A DNA stretch of 5,819 nucleotides from Deltaproteobacteria bacterium (GTDB lineage: Bacteria > Bdellovibrionota_C > UBA2361 > OMII01): NCBI GenBank assembly GCA_023262305.1, contig JALRCK010000156.1:1-5819 (forward strand). The letters are read 5' to 3'. The notes below the pieces were generated by a model. The model was not told the origin of the DNA and did not search any database. It saw only the letters and a list, made by a program, of their open reading frames with translations. A program made the position numbers and the translations under genes. Each line of letters starts with the position of its first letter. Within the stretch, counting starts at the first letter, position 1. Positions 1 to 5,819 of this stretch are shown one piece after another.

Positions 1-252
1 CGGAAAGCCGGCGCCAGTTCCAACGTCGAGTATTCGGAGCGGCTCTTTGTGAGCTATGGCAAGAAGGACGGTGAGCGAGTCAAGGAGGTGGAGGGTAACG
101 TAATCCTCTCGCGCGATGCGGGTAAGGTTAAAGGAACGGTTCGTTACATCGAGCTTTTCAAGGTAGCCTACAAGCGAAGCTAATTGCTCACCTGATGCAT
201 TGAAGCCGAGCTCTTTAATACCATCGGCAAGCCTTTCAATCTCACTTTTCAT
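1..252 (-). CDS. rsmG: RsmG (GidB), 16S rRNA (guanine-527-N7)-methyltransferase, N-terminal 84 residues; runs off the window
   Basis: This is the start of the enzyme that uses S-adenosylmethionine to make m7G527 in 16S rRNA of the 30S subunit. Reading the minus strand from ATG at 252-250 gives 84 uninterrupted codons to the window edge. Family landmarks are visible in order: an N-terminal helical segment (residues 1-38), FNLTRI (41-46), HLLDSL (55-60), and the glycine-rich SAM loop ILDVGTGAGFP (74-84). This order and spacing are typical of RsmG. The tryptophan usually found four residues before FNLT is T37 here. The usual length is about 205-240 residues, so roughly 60% of the gene is missing to the left, beyond base 1. 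The start overlaps the end of the upstream methyltransferase gene by 11 bases and has only a weak GAG-type ribosome site, so translation is probably coupled to that gene. The N-terminal motifs make the identification firm. Confidence 0.93.
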   Translation of the reverse strand, partial: MKSEIERLADGIKELGFNASGEQLASLVGYLEKLDVTNRSFNLTRIAREDYVTLHLLDSLTVLLAIAHKEPLRILDVGTGAGFP

Positions 253-1441
253 GCAAACGCTCAGCAACAACAGCCCACGGCTTTCCATGGTAGCGGAAAA
301 AGAAGACAACTCCAAACGGGGAGGTATGGGTGTGCTTTGGGAGGTCGAGTTCGGCTCGGATCTGTTCGATATCACCTGAGAAATTTCGCTTTTTCAACTC
401 CGTGCGATTGCTCCACAGCAGGCGCGTAAGGATCGGTTTTAGGTTTTTTCGGGAGTAGGGCACGCTCTCGATGATGCGGTACGATGAGAGAAGGTTAGAT
501 GGTTCAGGCTGGAGGTCGGCGATCCCATACGCAACATCATCGGCAATCGGCTTAATCGCGCGTTCAGCGAAGAACGCATCGAGATGTTGGCACCTGTTGA
601 GGGTGGAGTGGGCCTCGACGATAAAACCCTCCAGGGAATCAGCACGAGCAGGGATCGTCGCCACCTGGGGTGGTGCCCACGAGACGTTTCGATCTGTGAC
701 GACGATGCTTGAATCGGGCACACTACTGCCAAACCAGAGCGTCTGTTCCAGACACTCCTCTCCGTAGCCCACGAACTGACGGGACCAACCATCTGGACAC
801 GGATCTACGAAGAGACCGGGGCTGATCTTAATCGCGCGAAGCGAGCCGATCTGGAGTCCGAGTAGGAACGAGAGAGGGGGAGCGTAATCTTCGCCACTCC
901 ACACACGTTCGCCACTCTTTGTTCGGCGCATCGGATCGGCGAAGAGGGCGTCGAACGGGTTGGTGAGAGAGGGAATGAGCTCCTCGGCTTTGCCGACGAG
1001 GAAAGTGACATTAGTGATACCCTGCAAGGATAGGTTTCGTTTCGCCAACTCGCATGTATCCGGATCCCCATCGATGGTGGTGACGTGCTCCGCCACGCGG
1101 GCGAGGGCTGCAGTATCAGAGCCCGTGCCGGTGCCGATCTCCAGGATGTGCCTTCGGCCCGCGAAGTATCGAGCACGGTACGAGGCGATCGACTCCCGGG
1201 ACGCTTGCTGTAGGAGGCTCACAGAGAAGTGCCCCTCCCGCGCCCACTCCCCGAGCTTGTCAGGGGCCTGGCGGCGGGCGATGTAGGTCTCTACTGCTAA
1301 GTTGAGTTCTCGAGGATCGGCATCTGGGAACGCTTTACGTACCTTGAGCACCAAGGCGGGTGCATCGAGCTTTGCCCCATCCCTAGAGAGGAAGTCGAGG
1401 GCGATCTCATAGGTGGTGGGTGGGATCGGAGGATGGGTCAC
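242..1441 (-). CDS. Class I SAM-dependent methyltransferase with THUMP-like C-terminal domain
   Basis: The 399-residue protein is probably a cytoplasmic RNA methyltransferase; the exact substrate is unknown. Residues 1-95 form a helical N-terminal region. The Rossmann SAM-binding domain follows: motif I ILEIGTGTG (99-107), the acidic residue of motif II in TTIDGDP (D124), and a DPMRR stretch (169-173) where family members carry DPxRR near the active site. A conserved-looking AIKISPG (203-209) comes next. The C-terminus (about 315-395, with YRIIESVPYSRKNL and a basic RTELKKRNF) fits the THUMP-like domain of this family, which suggests RNA binding. The start is GTG at 1441-1439, with AAGGA five bases upstream on the coding strand and no better ATG. 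It is the first gene of a leftward operon with rsmG, which supports a role in rRNA or tRNA modification, but this is inference. DNA or protein as substrate is not excluded. Family call is confident, function is not. Confidence 0.87.
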   Translation of the reverse strand: MTHPPIPPTTYEIALDFLSRDGAKLDAPALVLKVRKAFPDADPRELNLAVETYIARRQAPDKLGEWAREGHFSVSLLQQASRESIASYRARYFAGRRHILEIGTGTGSDTAALARVAEHVTTIDGDPDTCELAKRNLSLQGITNVTFLVGKAEELIPSLTNPFDALFADPMRRTKSGERVWSGEDYAPPLSFLLGLQIGSLRAIKISPGLFVDPCPDGWSRQFVGYGEECLEQTLWFGSSVPDSSIVVTDRNVSWAPPQVATIPARADSLEGFIVEAHSTLNRCQHLDAFFAERAIKPIADDVAYGIADLQPEPSNLLSSYRIIESVPYSRKNLKPILTRLLWSNRTELKKRNFSGDIEQIRAELDLPKHTHTSPFGVVFFFRYHGKPWAVVAERLHEK

Positions 1442-1446
1442 ACAGT

Positions 1447-1451
1447 TCCTT
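1447..1451 (-). promoter_or_regulatory. Ribosome binding site deciding the GTG start of the methyltransferase
   Basis: The minus strand reads AAGGA here, five bases before GTG at 1441-1439. No competing in-frame ATG lies close by, so this site supports GTG as the true start. Confidence 0.6.
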
Positions 1452-1463
1452 GCGGTGTCCCCG

Positions 1464-1493
1464 ATTTAAGCTGCGATGTGCGGTCAGTGTCAA
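1464..1493 (-). promoter_or_regulatory. Predicted sigma-70-type promoter of the methyltransferase-rsmG operon
   Basis: On the minus strand TTGACA (1493-1488, perfect -35) is followed after 18 bases by TTAAAT (1469-1464, four of six -10 positions). Transcription would begin near 1457, only about 15 bases before the GTG start, leaving a leader that just holds the AAGGA ribosome site. The box match and its position are seen directly; activity is inferred. Confidence 0.6.
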
Positions 1494-1535
1494 GGTTGGG
1501 ATTGTGTTCTTGTCGACGGATCCTCTTGACGTGGT

Positions 1536-1545
1536 TCCACGTGGA
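1536..1545. repeat. Perfect 10-base palindrome TCCACGTGGA in the divergent control region
   Basis: TCCACGTGGA equals its own reverse complement and contains the CACGTG core. It lies between the two divergent operons, just downstream of a TTGACG (1526-1531) that lacks a good -10 partner. It could be a binding site for a dimeric regulator. No specific regulator can be named. Confidence 0.4.
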
Positions 1546-1559
1546 TGCTTTTCCCCATC

Positions 1560-1570
1560 ATACGTCGTAT
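1560..1570. repeat. Short inverted repeat ATACG-t-CGTAT
   Basis: Five-base arms are separated by one base (1565). It sits between the other two palindromes of the intergenic region, with its centre about 24.5 bases from each. This is a plausible operator half-site pair, but it is short enough to occur by chance. Confidence 0.3.
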
Positions 1571-1579
1571 TTGAAGAGG

Positions 1580-1599
1580 GGGGGTAAATCTTTACCCCC
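1580..1599. promoter_or_regulatory. Candidate operator: inverted repeat GGGGGTAAA-tc-TTTACCCCC
   Basis: Two perfect nine-base arms (1580-1588 and 1591-1599) flank a two-base centre. It lies 38-57 bases before the ATG of the ABC ATPase gene, a position typical of a regulator site just upstream of a promoter. It lacks a following T-run and precedes rather than follows genes in both directions, so it is not read as a terminator. The repeat is seen directly; the regulatory role and partner protein are inferred. Confidence 0.5.
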
Positions 1600-1623
1600 T
1601 TCCACCCCCCAACCCCGAAGCGG

Positions 1624-1629
1624 TACTCT
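1624..1629 (+). promoter_or_regulatory. Possible -10 box (TANNNT) giving a leaderless mRNA for the ABC operon
   Basis: TACTCT is followed by seven bases and then the ATG at 1637, the arrangement of leaderless promoters known in several bacteria. It fits the lack of any Shine-Dalgarno sequence before this start. No clear -35 box is present at 16-18 bases upstream, and the match to TATAAT is modest, so this remains tentative. Confidence 0.3.
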
Positions 1630-1636
1630 CTAGCTC

Positions 1637-2308
1637 ATGGAACCCCTCATCTCGGCGCACAAACTAACCAAGACCTTTTACTCCGGCAGCACTCCCGTTG
1701 AGGCGTTGCGTGGGATCGACCTCTCAATTTACCCGGGCGAGTTCGTTGCCTTGGTAGGGCAATCCGGATGCGGAAAGAGCACGCTCCTGAATATCCTGGG
1801 GCTCGCCGAGCGCGCCACCAGTGGTGAGGTGGTCATCGGCGGGGTCGGAACTCAGCTGGCGGCTGAATCGACATTTCAGACCCTTCGGCGAACAAAACTT
1901 GGCTACGTCTTCCAGCACTTCAATCTCCTCTCGACCCTCTCGGTTCGTGAGAACGTCATGGTCCCGTTGATCCTGAACGGCGTAGAGGTAGAAGTTGCGG
2001 CTGGGCAGGCAGAAGAGATGCTCGTTCGTGTAGGGCTCGGGCATCGGATCGCCGCCATGCCGTTCTCCCTCTCGGGAGGGGAGATGCAGAGGGTTGCAAT
2101 CGCTCGAGCAGTTGTACACAAGCCTCTCGTCATCCTTGCGGATGAACCTACGGGCAGCCTCGATTCACGCACCGGAGAGGAGGTGCTTGAGCTGCTGCGA
2201 GAGCAATGCTCGCAGGGGGTCTCCCTACTCATGGCGACTCACAGTGAACTTGCTATTACCCGATGCTCGCGCGTTGTGCGGATGAAGGACGGTGCCATTG
2301 AGCAGTAG
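1637..2308 (+). CDS. ABC transporter ATP-binding protein, LolD/MacB/YbbA type
   Basis: The 223-residue cytoplasmic ATPase subunit would act as a dimer that hydrolyses ATP to drive the permease encoded next. All motifs are intact: Walker A GQSGCGKST (41-49), Q-loop glutamine Q93 in VFQHFNLL, signature LSGGEMQR (145-152), Walker B VILADE (165-170), D-loop SLD (174-176) and switch histidine H202. Length and the FQHFNLL segment fit the type VII exporter branch (LolD, MacB, FtsE, YbbA) rather than importers. ATG 1637 is the first possible start, since an in-frame TAG lies at 1631-1633. No Shine-Dalgarno sequence precedes it. The 3' end overlaps the permease gene by 17 bases if that gene starts at GTG 2292. 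The motif set makes the class certain; the substrate follows from the partners and is unknown. Names such as lolD would be over-specific. Confidence 0.95.
   Translation: MEPLISAHKLTKTFYSGSTPVEALRGIDLSIYPGEFVALVGQSGCGKSTLLNILGLAERATSGEVVIGGVGTQLAAESTFQTLRRTKLGYVFQHFNLLSTLSVRENVMVPLILNGVEVEVAAGQAEEMLVRVGLGHRIAAMPFSLSGGEMQRVAIARAVVHKPLVILADEPTGSLDSRTGEEVLELLREQCSQGVSLLMATHSELAITRCSRVVRMKDGAIEQ
2285..2289 (+). promoter_or_regulatory. Ribosome binding site inside the ATPase gene that bears on the permease start
   Basis: AAGGA lies two bases before GTG 2292, which is too close for a normal start, but eight bases before the in-frame TTG at 2298, which is the ideal distance. ATG 2313 is 23 bases away and has only a weak upstream GAG. 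The site suggests the permease may really start at TTG 2298. Confidence 0.4.
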
Positions 2309-4799
2309 TCGAATGCCGAAGTGGCTCTTTCGCCGGTTCATTGCACGCCGCGTTATCCAGAATCCGGTTCGGCTCGTACTACTCGTATGGGCCGTTGCGC
2401 TTGCAACCACCTTAATCTCCTCGGTTGTGCGAGTCAGCGTAGCAGGGGTCGAATCGTTTGAAGAATCTCTGGGATACTCCGCCGATGCGTATCCACTCAC
2501 GGTCACACCGCGTGGTGGTAGGATCTCTCTCCATTCGCTCGACCGATGCCTTGCGCCCCTCGGTGCACGTTTTGAGATAGCCGCGTATCGGCGGGAGGTG
2601 GGCGAGGTCATGAGCGGTAGCCTCTCAAGGGCGATCTCAGTCATCGGCGTTACGGCAGGTGGGGGTGAGGGATTGCAGAGCCGGTCCGAGGGGACGATCC
2701 TCTTCTCTCACCGCGCCATGCACGACCTCAACCTCGCCCCGGGCTCCCCACTTGAGCTTCGAGTCGGCGAATCTCGTTTCACCGGAGAGGTTGCGGGCAC
2801 CAGCGAATTGTCAGAGGCGCTACCAGCGATCTCTGCCGTGGTACCCCTCGCCTGGTTCTCTCGAGAGGGAGGGGAACCTCTGATTGATGCTCTCCTCGTA
2901 CGCCCTCTTGGGAATCAACCCGCGGACGTTTATCGTCAGCCCCTTGCCGAGTGGCTCTCGACCTGCATGACAACGAGCATACCACTGCAGGTCGATACCG
3001 CTCGAACTCGGATCGACCGGGGCGAGAGCCTCGTGGCTGCATACAGATTTAACGTCATGATCATGGCGGCGATGACCCTTCTTGTGTGCGCCCTCCTTGT
3101 TTCGCAGGCGACTCAATTAAGCCTCCGGAACCTCGCGCGCGAGCTCTCTATCCTGAGAACCCTGGGGGTGGGGAGATTCGCCTGCCTCTCTGCCGTTGTG
3201 AAGGAATCTGCCATGATAGCGGCGATCGGGGCGTTCTTGGGGGTAACGATAGGTGAGCCCGTTACCGTCAGAATTACCGAACTCTTTCTCCAAACCGCGC
3301 AGGACATCTACAGCCTCTCTCTGGGAGCGAGATCGTCGTACCACGTCATCGAGCGATGTGCGGTTGTCGCTGGAATGGTCGCGTTGTGCGTTGTTGGAGC
3401 GATCTTTGGAGGAATTGAGGCCGTGCACGTTTCGCCGGCGATCGGCACTCGCGCAGCATTCCGACAGGCGCAGCCGATTCGCGCTGTGTGGGCGGTTCCG
3501 TGCGCCCTGTGCGGGGTAGCTCTTAGTGTTGTTGTTGGCCTGGCCGCCTACTGGTCAACCTCTACGATTCTAGCCTATACCTTCGTTGCGACCTGTATCC
3601 TCAGTGTTGTGTGCCTGACACCGTTTGTGATCCTGATAGCACCGCGCGCCCTAACAGGGGTTGGGGAATCGCTCTTTGTCTGGTTTGCTCGCGGTGGTAT
3701 CACCACCAACGGAAGAAACTTTCTTCTTGGAGCGACCGGGGCGAGCGTCAGCATGACCCTGATATGCGCCCTCTCGCTTATGGTTGGAAGCTTTCGAGCT
3801 ACCCTTGAAGGCTGGACCGCGCAGCGTCTTCAGGGTGACCTCTTCGTTTCTGCTGCTCTTGAGGGCGAGGGGAATGAGGCCCGGATCGCCCCACACCTCC
3901 CTGAGGAGATCTCGCGGGTACAGGGGGTTCATCGAGTCATACCGTACTACGAGACGATGACTTCGTATCAAGGGCGCCCTCTCATGATGAGTGCATCCGA
4001 CCTTGGAGCCCAGATTGATCGAGGCATCTATGTTCTTCGCTCCGGATCGCTTGACCGCGAGGCGCTCATCGCGGGGACCGCCGCCCTTGCGAGCGAGAGC
4101 GCAGCGAGAAAACTTGGCGTGAGGGTCGGAGATGTGATTACGGTGGATGAGCAGTCGTTCAACATCGTGGCGATCATTCAGGAATTCGGAACGGAGCATC
4201 CGCTGCTTCATATCGATACCACTCGATTCTTGGCACGGTATCCTGGACACCGTCCCGAAAACCTTACGATCGACCTAGAGCCCTCCGAGGGTGTGAGTGC
4301 GGCACGGGATCGCGTTCACAAGGTTGTGGGGGCTTTGGGAATTGTGCGGGATAATCGAGAGCTGCGCGACCTTGTGGTAACTCTCTTTGATCGAACCTTC
4401 CGGATCACGCTGAGTATCCGCTGGATAGTCTTCGGGATAGCGCTCCTCGGTTTGATGCTCGCGGCTTTGCAACACCTGTGGGAGCGCCGGCGGGAGATAA
4501 AGACGATGCATGTGCTTGGGTGCTCACCCGGTGAGATCGTCGTAGCCCATGTGGTAGAGAGCACCGTAGTGTGTGCGTTGCCGGTGCTCGTCGGGTTGGT
4601 TGGAGGGGTGGGTCTTGGGTGGGGACTAACCGCCCTGGTAAACCCACGATCATTCGGGTGGTCGCTCTCCTTTAGCCTCTCAATCGTTCCAGTGATTATC
4701 GCCCTTGGATTCATCGTGGCAGTCGCGGTAGTCGTAGGGGTGGCTGCACGGGTATTTTTGAACCGCACTCTTCGCGAGGCCACGTTGTCAGATGAATAG
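2292..4799 (+). CDS. ABC transporter permease with two FtsX-like domains (ten-helix type)
   Basis: The 835-residue inner-membrane subunit is the partner of the preceding ATPase. Hydrophobic segments suggest ten helices: about 26-48; then, after a large extracytoplasmic domain (about 50-250), 253-275, 303-325, 355-377, 400-420, 425-450 and 480-500; then, after a second large extracytoplasmic domain (about 502-700), 706-728, 750-782 and 795-820. The FtsX modules are about 257-385 and 707-825. Each carries a probable coupling segment for the ATPase after its first helix (NLARELSILRTLGVG near 280-294; ERRREIKTMHVLGCSPGEI near 731-749). This duplicated layout matches YbbP-like permeases, not the four-helix MacB or LolC/E forms. 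The start is uncertain: GTG 2292 is the longest, TTG 2298 has the best-spaced AAGGA, and ATG 2313 begins MPKWLFRRF just before helix 1. The stop overlaps the next gene by eight bases. The family is secure; the cargo is unknown, and such systems may act on envelope lipids or proteins without classical transport. Confidence 0.92.
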   Translation: MPLSSSRMPKWLFRRFIARRVIQNPVRLVLLVWAVALATTLISSVVRVSVAGVESFEESLGYSADAYPLTVTPRGGRISLHSLDRCLAPLGARFEIAAYRREVGEVMSGSLSRAISVIGVTAGGGEGLQSRSEGTILFSHRAMHDLNLAPGSPLELRVGESRFTGEVAGTSELSEALPAISAVVPLAWFSREGGEPLIDALLVRPLGNQPADVYRQPLAEWLSTCMTTSIPLQVDTARTRIDRGESLVAAYRFNVMIMAAMTLLVCALLVSQATQLSLRNLARELSILRTLGVGRFACLSAVVKESAMIAAIGAFLGVTIGEPVTVRITELFLQTAQDIYSLSLGARSSYHVIERCAVVAGMVALCVVGAIFGGIEAVHVSPAIGTRAAFRQAQPIRAVWAVPCALCGVALSVVVGLAAYWSTSTILAYTFVATCILSVVCLTPFVILIAPRALTGVGESLFVWFARGGITTNGRNFLLGATGASVSMTLICALSLMVGSFRATLEGWTAQRLQGDLFVSAALEGEGNEARIAPHLPEEISRVQGVHRVIPYYETMTSYQGRPLMMSASDLGAQIDRGIYVLRSGSLDREALIAGTAALASESAARKLGVRVGDVITVDEQSFNIVAIIQEFGTEHPLLHIDTTRFLARYPGHRPENLTIDLEPSEGVSAARDRVHKVVGALGIVRDNRELRDLVVTLFDRTFRITLSIRWIVFGIALLGLMLAALQHLWERRREIKTMHVLGCSPGEIVVAHVVESTVVCALPVLVGLVGGVGLGWGLTALVNPRSFGWSLSFSLSIVPVIIALGFIVAVAVVVGVAARVFLNRTLREATLSDE

Positions 4800-5819
4800 G
4801 TATGTCATGGTCGATCGTTTTCTCACAGCTCTCGTTTTCCTAATCGGCTTTTGGTGCATCTCGTCAGCGAGTGCACAAACACCACAGCCATCTTTTCGTC
4901 ACGCTCAGGCAGGGTATCCCTTCGAGTTTCCTCGTGACCATGCTTCGCACCAAGGATTCCAGACTGAGTGGTGGTACTACACCGGGCAGCTCTACGATGT
5001 TGATGCTGAGCCCTTCCGCGATCCCCCACGGTACGGATTTCAGCTAACCTTCTTTCGGCGTCAGGAGAGCCCGAATCCAGAGGCTATGAGTGAGTATCTC
5101 GCCCATGCAGCGTTGACCGACCTCGCAACGGGGGTGACCCATGTGAGCTCCCGCAAGGGTGGAGCGCTCCTCGGCGCTGCCGGAAGTAGTAGGCACACCC
5201 TTGAGGTGTGGTCAGGTGAGTGGCTTGCTGAGGCGATAGCGGGAAGCCACATCCTAAGGTTCTCTCCCGTCAAAGGAGGCGAGATCCAGGTGCGCCTCTC
5301 AGGGATCCCGGATGGTACCCCGTGGTTGCAGGGCTCAAACGGATACAGCAGGAAGGGAACGTGCGAAACTTGTGCCTCTCACTACTATTCGCTTGCTCGA
5401 ATCCCCTTCAAAGGAGAGGTCAGAACGAGCTCCGGGGTCACACCCGTTCATGGGCTCGGTTGGATGGACCACGAATTTATGAGTAACACGCTCTCTCCCG
5501 ACCAGGTCGGGTGGGACTGGATGGGGCTCATGTTGAAAGATGGACGAAGCCTCACCGTCTTCCGATTGCGCAATGCCGAGGGAGGAACCTCGTTTGCCTC
5601 AGCGAGTATCCTCAAGGAGGGGCGGTCACAGAGCGTTCCCCAAGAGGGGATTATCCTTACTCCAAGCGATGAGTGGACGAGCCCTTCAACGAGGGGGCGA
5701 TATCCACTCGCTTGGCGTATTCAGATCCCTTCGCAGGGGATCGACACCACCGTGCGGGCTCGCACCCCGACCTGTGAGCTCGGCGAGGGAGCCTCTGATC
5801 TTGAGCCCCGCTACTGGGA
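4792..5819 (+). CDS. Secreted lipocalin-like protein of the AttH/CrtC-like family, C-terminus cut by the window
   Basis: The frame is open for 342 codons from ATG 4792 to the window edge. An N-terminal signal peptide (hydrophobic core about 10-24, probable signal peptidase I site after ASA, residue 28) sends it to the periplasm. C22 is not in a proper lipobox. Family hallmarks are TEWWYYTG (58-65), YGFQLTFFR (81-89), AHAALTD (104-110), SHYYSLARI (196-204), GLGWMDHEF (221-229) and GWDWMGLML (240-248). It ends in EPRYW, where relatives continue with a final strand, so about 30 residues are missing. Members form two lipocalin-type barrels and are often labelled carotenoid 1,2-hydratase or AttH, but most are not shown to be enzymes. 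Here the neighbours are an ABC ATPase and FtsX-like permease, so it probably binds a hydrophobic ligand or partners the permease. Its start overlaps the permease stop by eight bases. An in-frame ATG at 4807 (residue 6) is an equally plausible start. A CETC pair (191-194) is unusual. Confidence 0.88.
   Translation, partial: MNRYVMVDRFLTALVFLIGFWCISSASAQTPQPSFRHAQAGYPFEFPRDHASHQGFQTEWWYYTGQLYDVDAEPFRDPPRYGFQLTFFRRQESPNPEAMSEYLAHAALTDLATGVTHVSSRKGGALLGAAGSSRHTLEVWSGEWLAEAIAGSHILRFSPVKGGEIQVRLSGIPDGTPWLQGSNGYSRKGTCETCASHYYSLARIPFKGEVRTSSGVTPVHGLGWMDHEFMSNTLSPDQVGWDWMGLMLKDGRSLTVFRLRNAEGGTSFASASILKEGRSQSVPQEGIILTPSDEWTSPSTRGRYPLAWRIQIPSQGIDTTVRARTPTCELGEGASDLEPRYW

Noticed and set aside
1..183. 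Open frame on the + strand ending in TAA at 181-183
   Set aside because: It is antisense to rsmG, whose minus-strand translation carries clear family motifs (FNLT, HLLDSL, DVGTGAGFP). The plus-strand peptide matches nothing I recognise.
1526..1554. TTGACG as the -35 box of the ABC operon promoter
   Set aside because: No reasonable -10 box is found 16-19 bases downstream (sequence is TTTTCCCC-like).
1580..1602. Inverted repeat as a rho-independent terminator
   Set aside because: No T-run follows on either strand, and the site is upstream of both operons, so nothing would end there.
1433..1633. Small + strand open frame of 66 codons in the intergenic region
   Set aside because: No ribosome site, composition like translated non-coding sequence, and it runs across the palindromes and the predicted minus-strand promoter.
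3651..4250. 199-codon minus-strand open frame inside the permease gene
   Set aside because: It is antisense to strongly supported permease sequence and has a low-complexity, charged composition without domains; a shadow frame favoured by GC-rich codon use.
4855..4857. Cys22 of the lipocalin as a lipoprotein attachment site
   Set aside because: The residues before it (GFW) do not fit a lipobox, and a good signal peptidase I site (ASA) follows.
4792..5819. Calling the lipocalin a carotenoid 1,2-hydratase (crtC)
   Set aside because: No carotenoid genes are nearby, and the ABC/FtsX context fits the AttH-like branch of the family. The enzyme name would be carried over from fold similarity only.

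Overview
The window is a piece of a bacterial chromosome of moderately high GC. It holds two divergent operons separated by a 195-base control region (1442-1636). Overlapping genes, GTG starts and a secreted protein fed by a type VII (FtsX-like) ABC transporter suggest a Gram-negative-type bacterium with a periplasm. I cannot assign a phylum from the sequence alone.

Leftward operon (- strand, 1441 to 1): a class I SAM-dependent methyltransferase with a THUMP-like C-terminus (242-1441) is followed, with an 11-base overlap, by the first 84 codons of rsmG (1-252), the 16S rRNA m7G527 methyltransferase, cut by the window edge. A perfect TTGACA box and a TTAAAT box lie just upstream of the first gene and would give a very short leader. 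The operon therefore appears devoted to nucleic-acid, probably RNA, methylation.

Rightward operon (+ strand, 1637 to past 5819): a LolD/MacB-type ABC ATPase (1637-2308), a ten-helix permease with two FtsX-like domains (2292-4799), and a secreted two-domain lipocalin of the AttH/CrtC-like family (4792 to the window end, about 30 residues short). The genes overlap by 17 and 8 bases, so they are almost certainly co-transcribed and translationally coupled. The three proteins look like one envelope machine: a cytoplasmic ATPase pair drives a mechanotransmission-type permease that works on, or hands a hydrophobic ligand to, a periplasmic lipocalin. The ligand cannot be read from the sequence. This gene trio recurs in bacteria but lacks a firm biochemical role, and it is the most interesting content here.

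The divergent intergenic region holds three different palindromes whose centres are evenly spaced (about 24.5 bases apart) and a possible leaderless promoter for the ABC operon, whose first gene has no Shine-Dalgarno sequence. There are no tRNA or rRNA genes, mobile elements, CRISPR arrays or convincing terminators.
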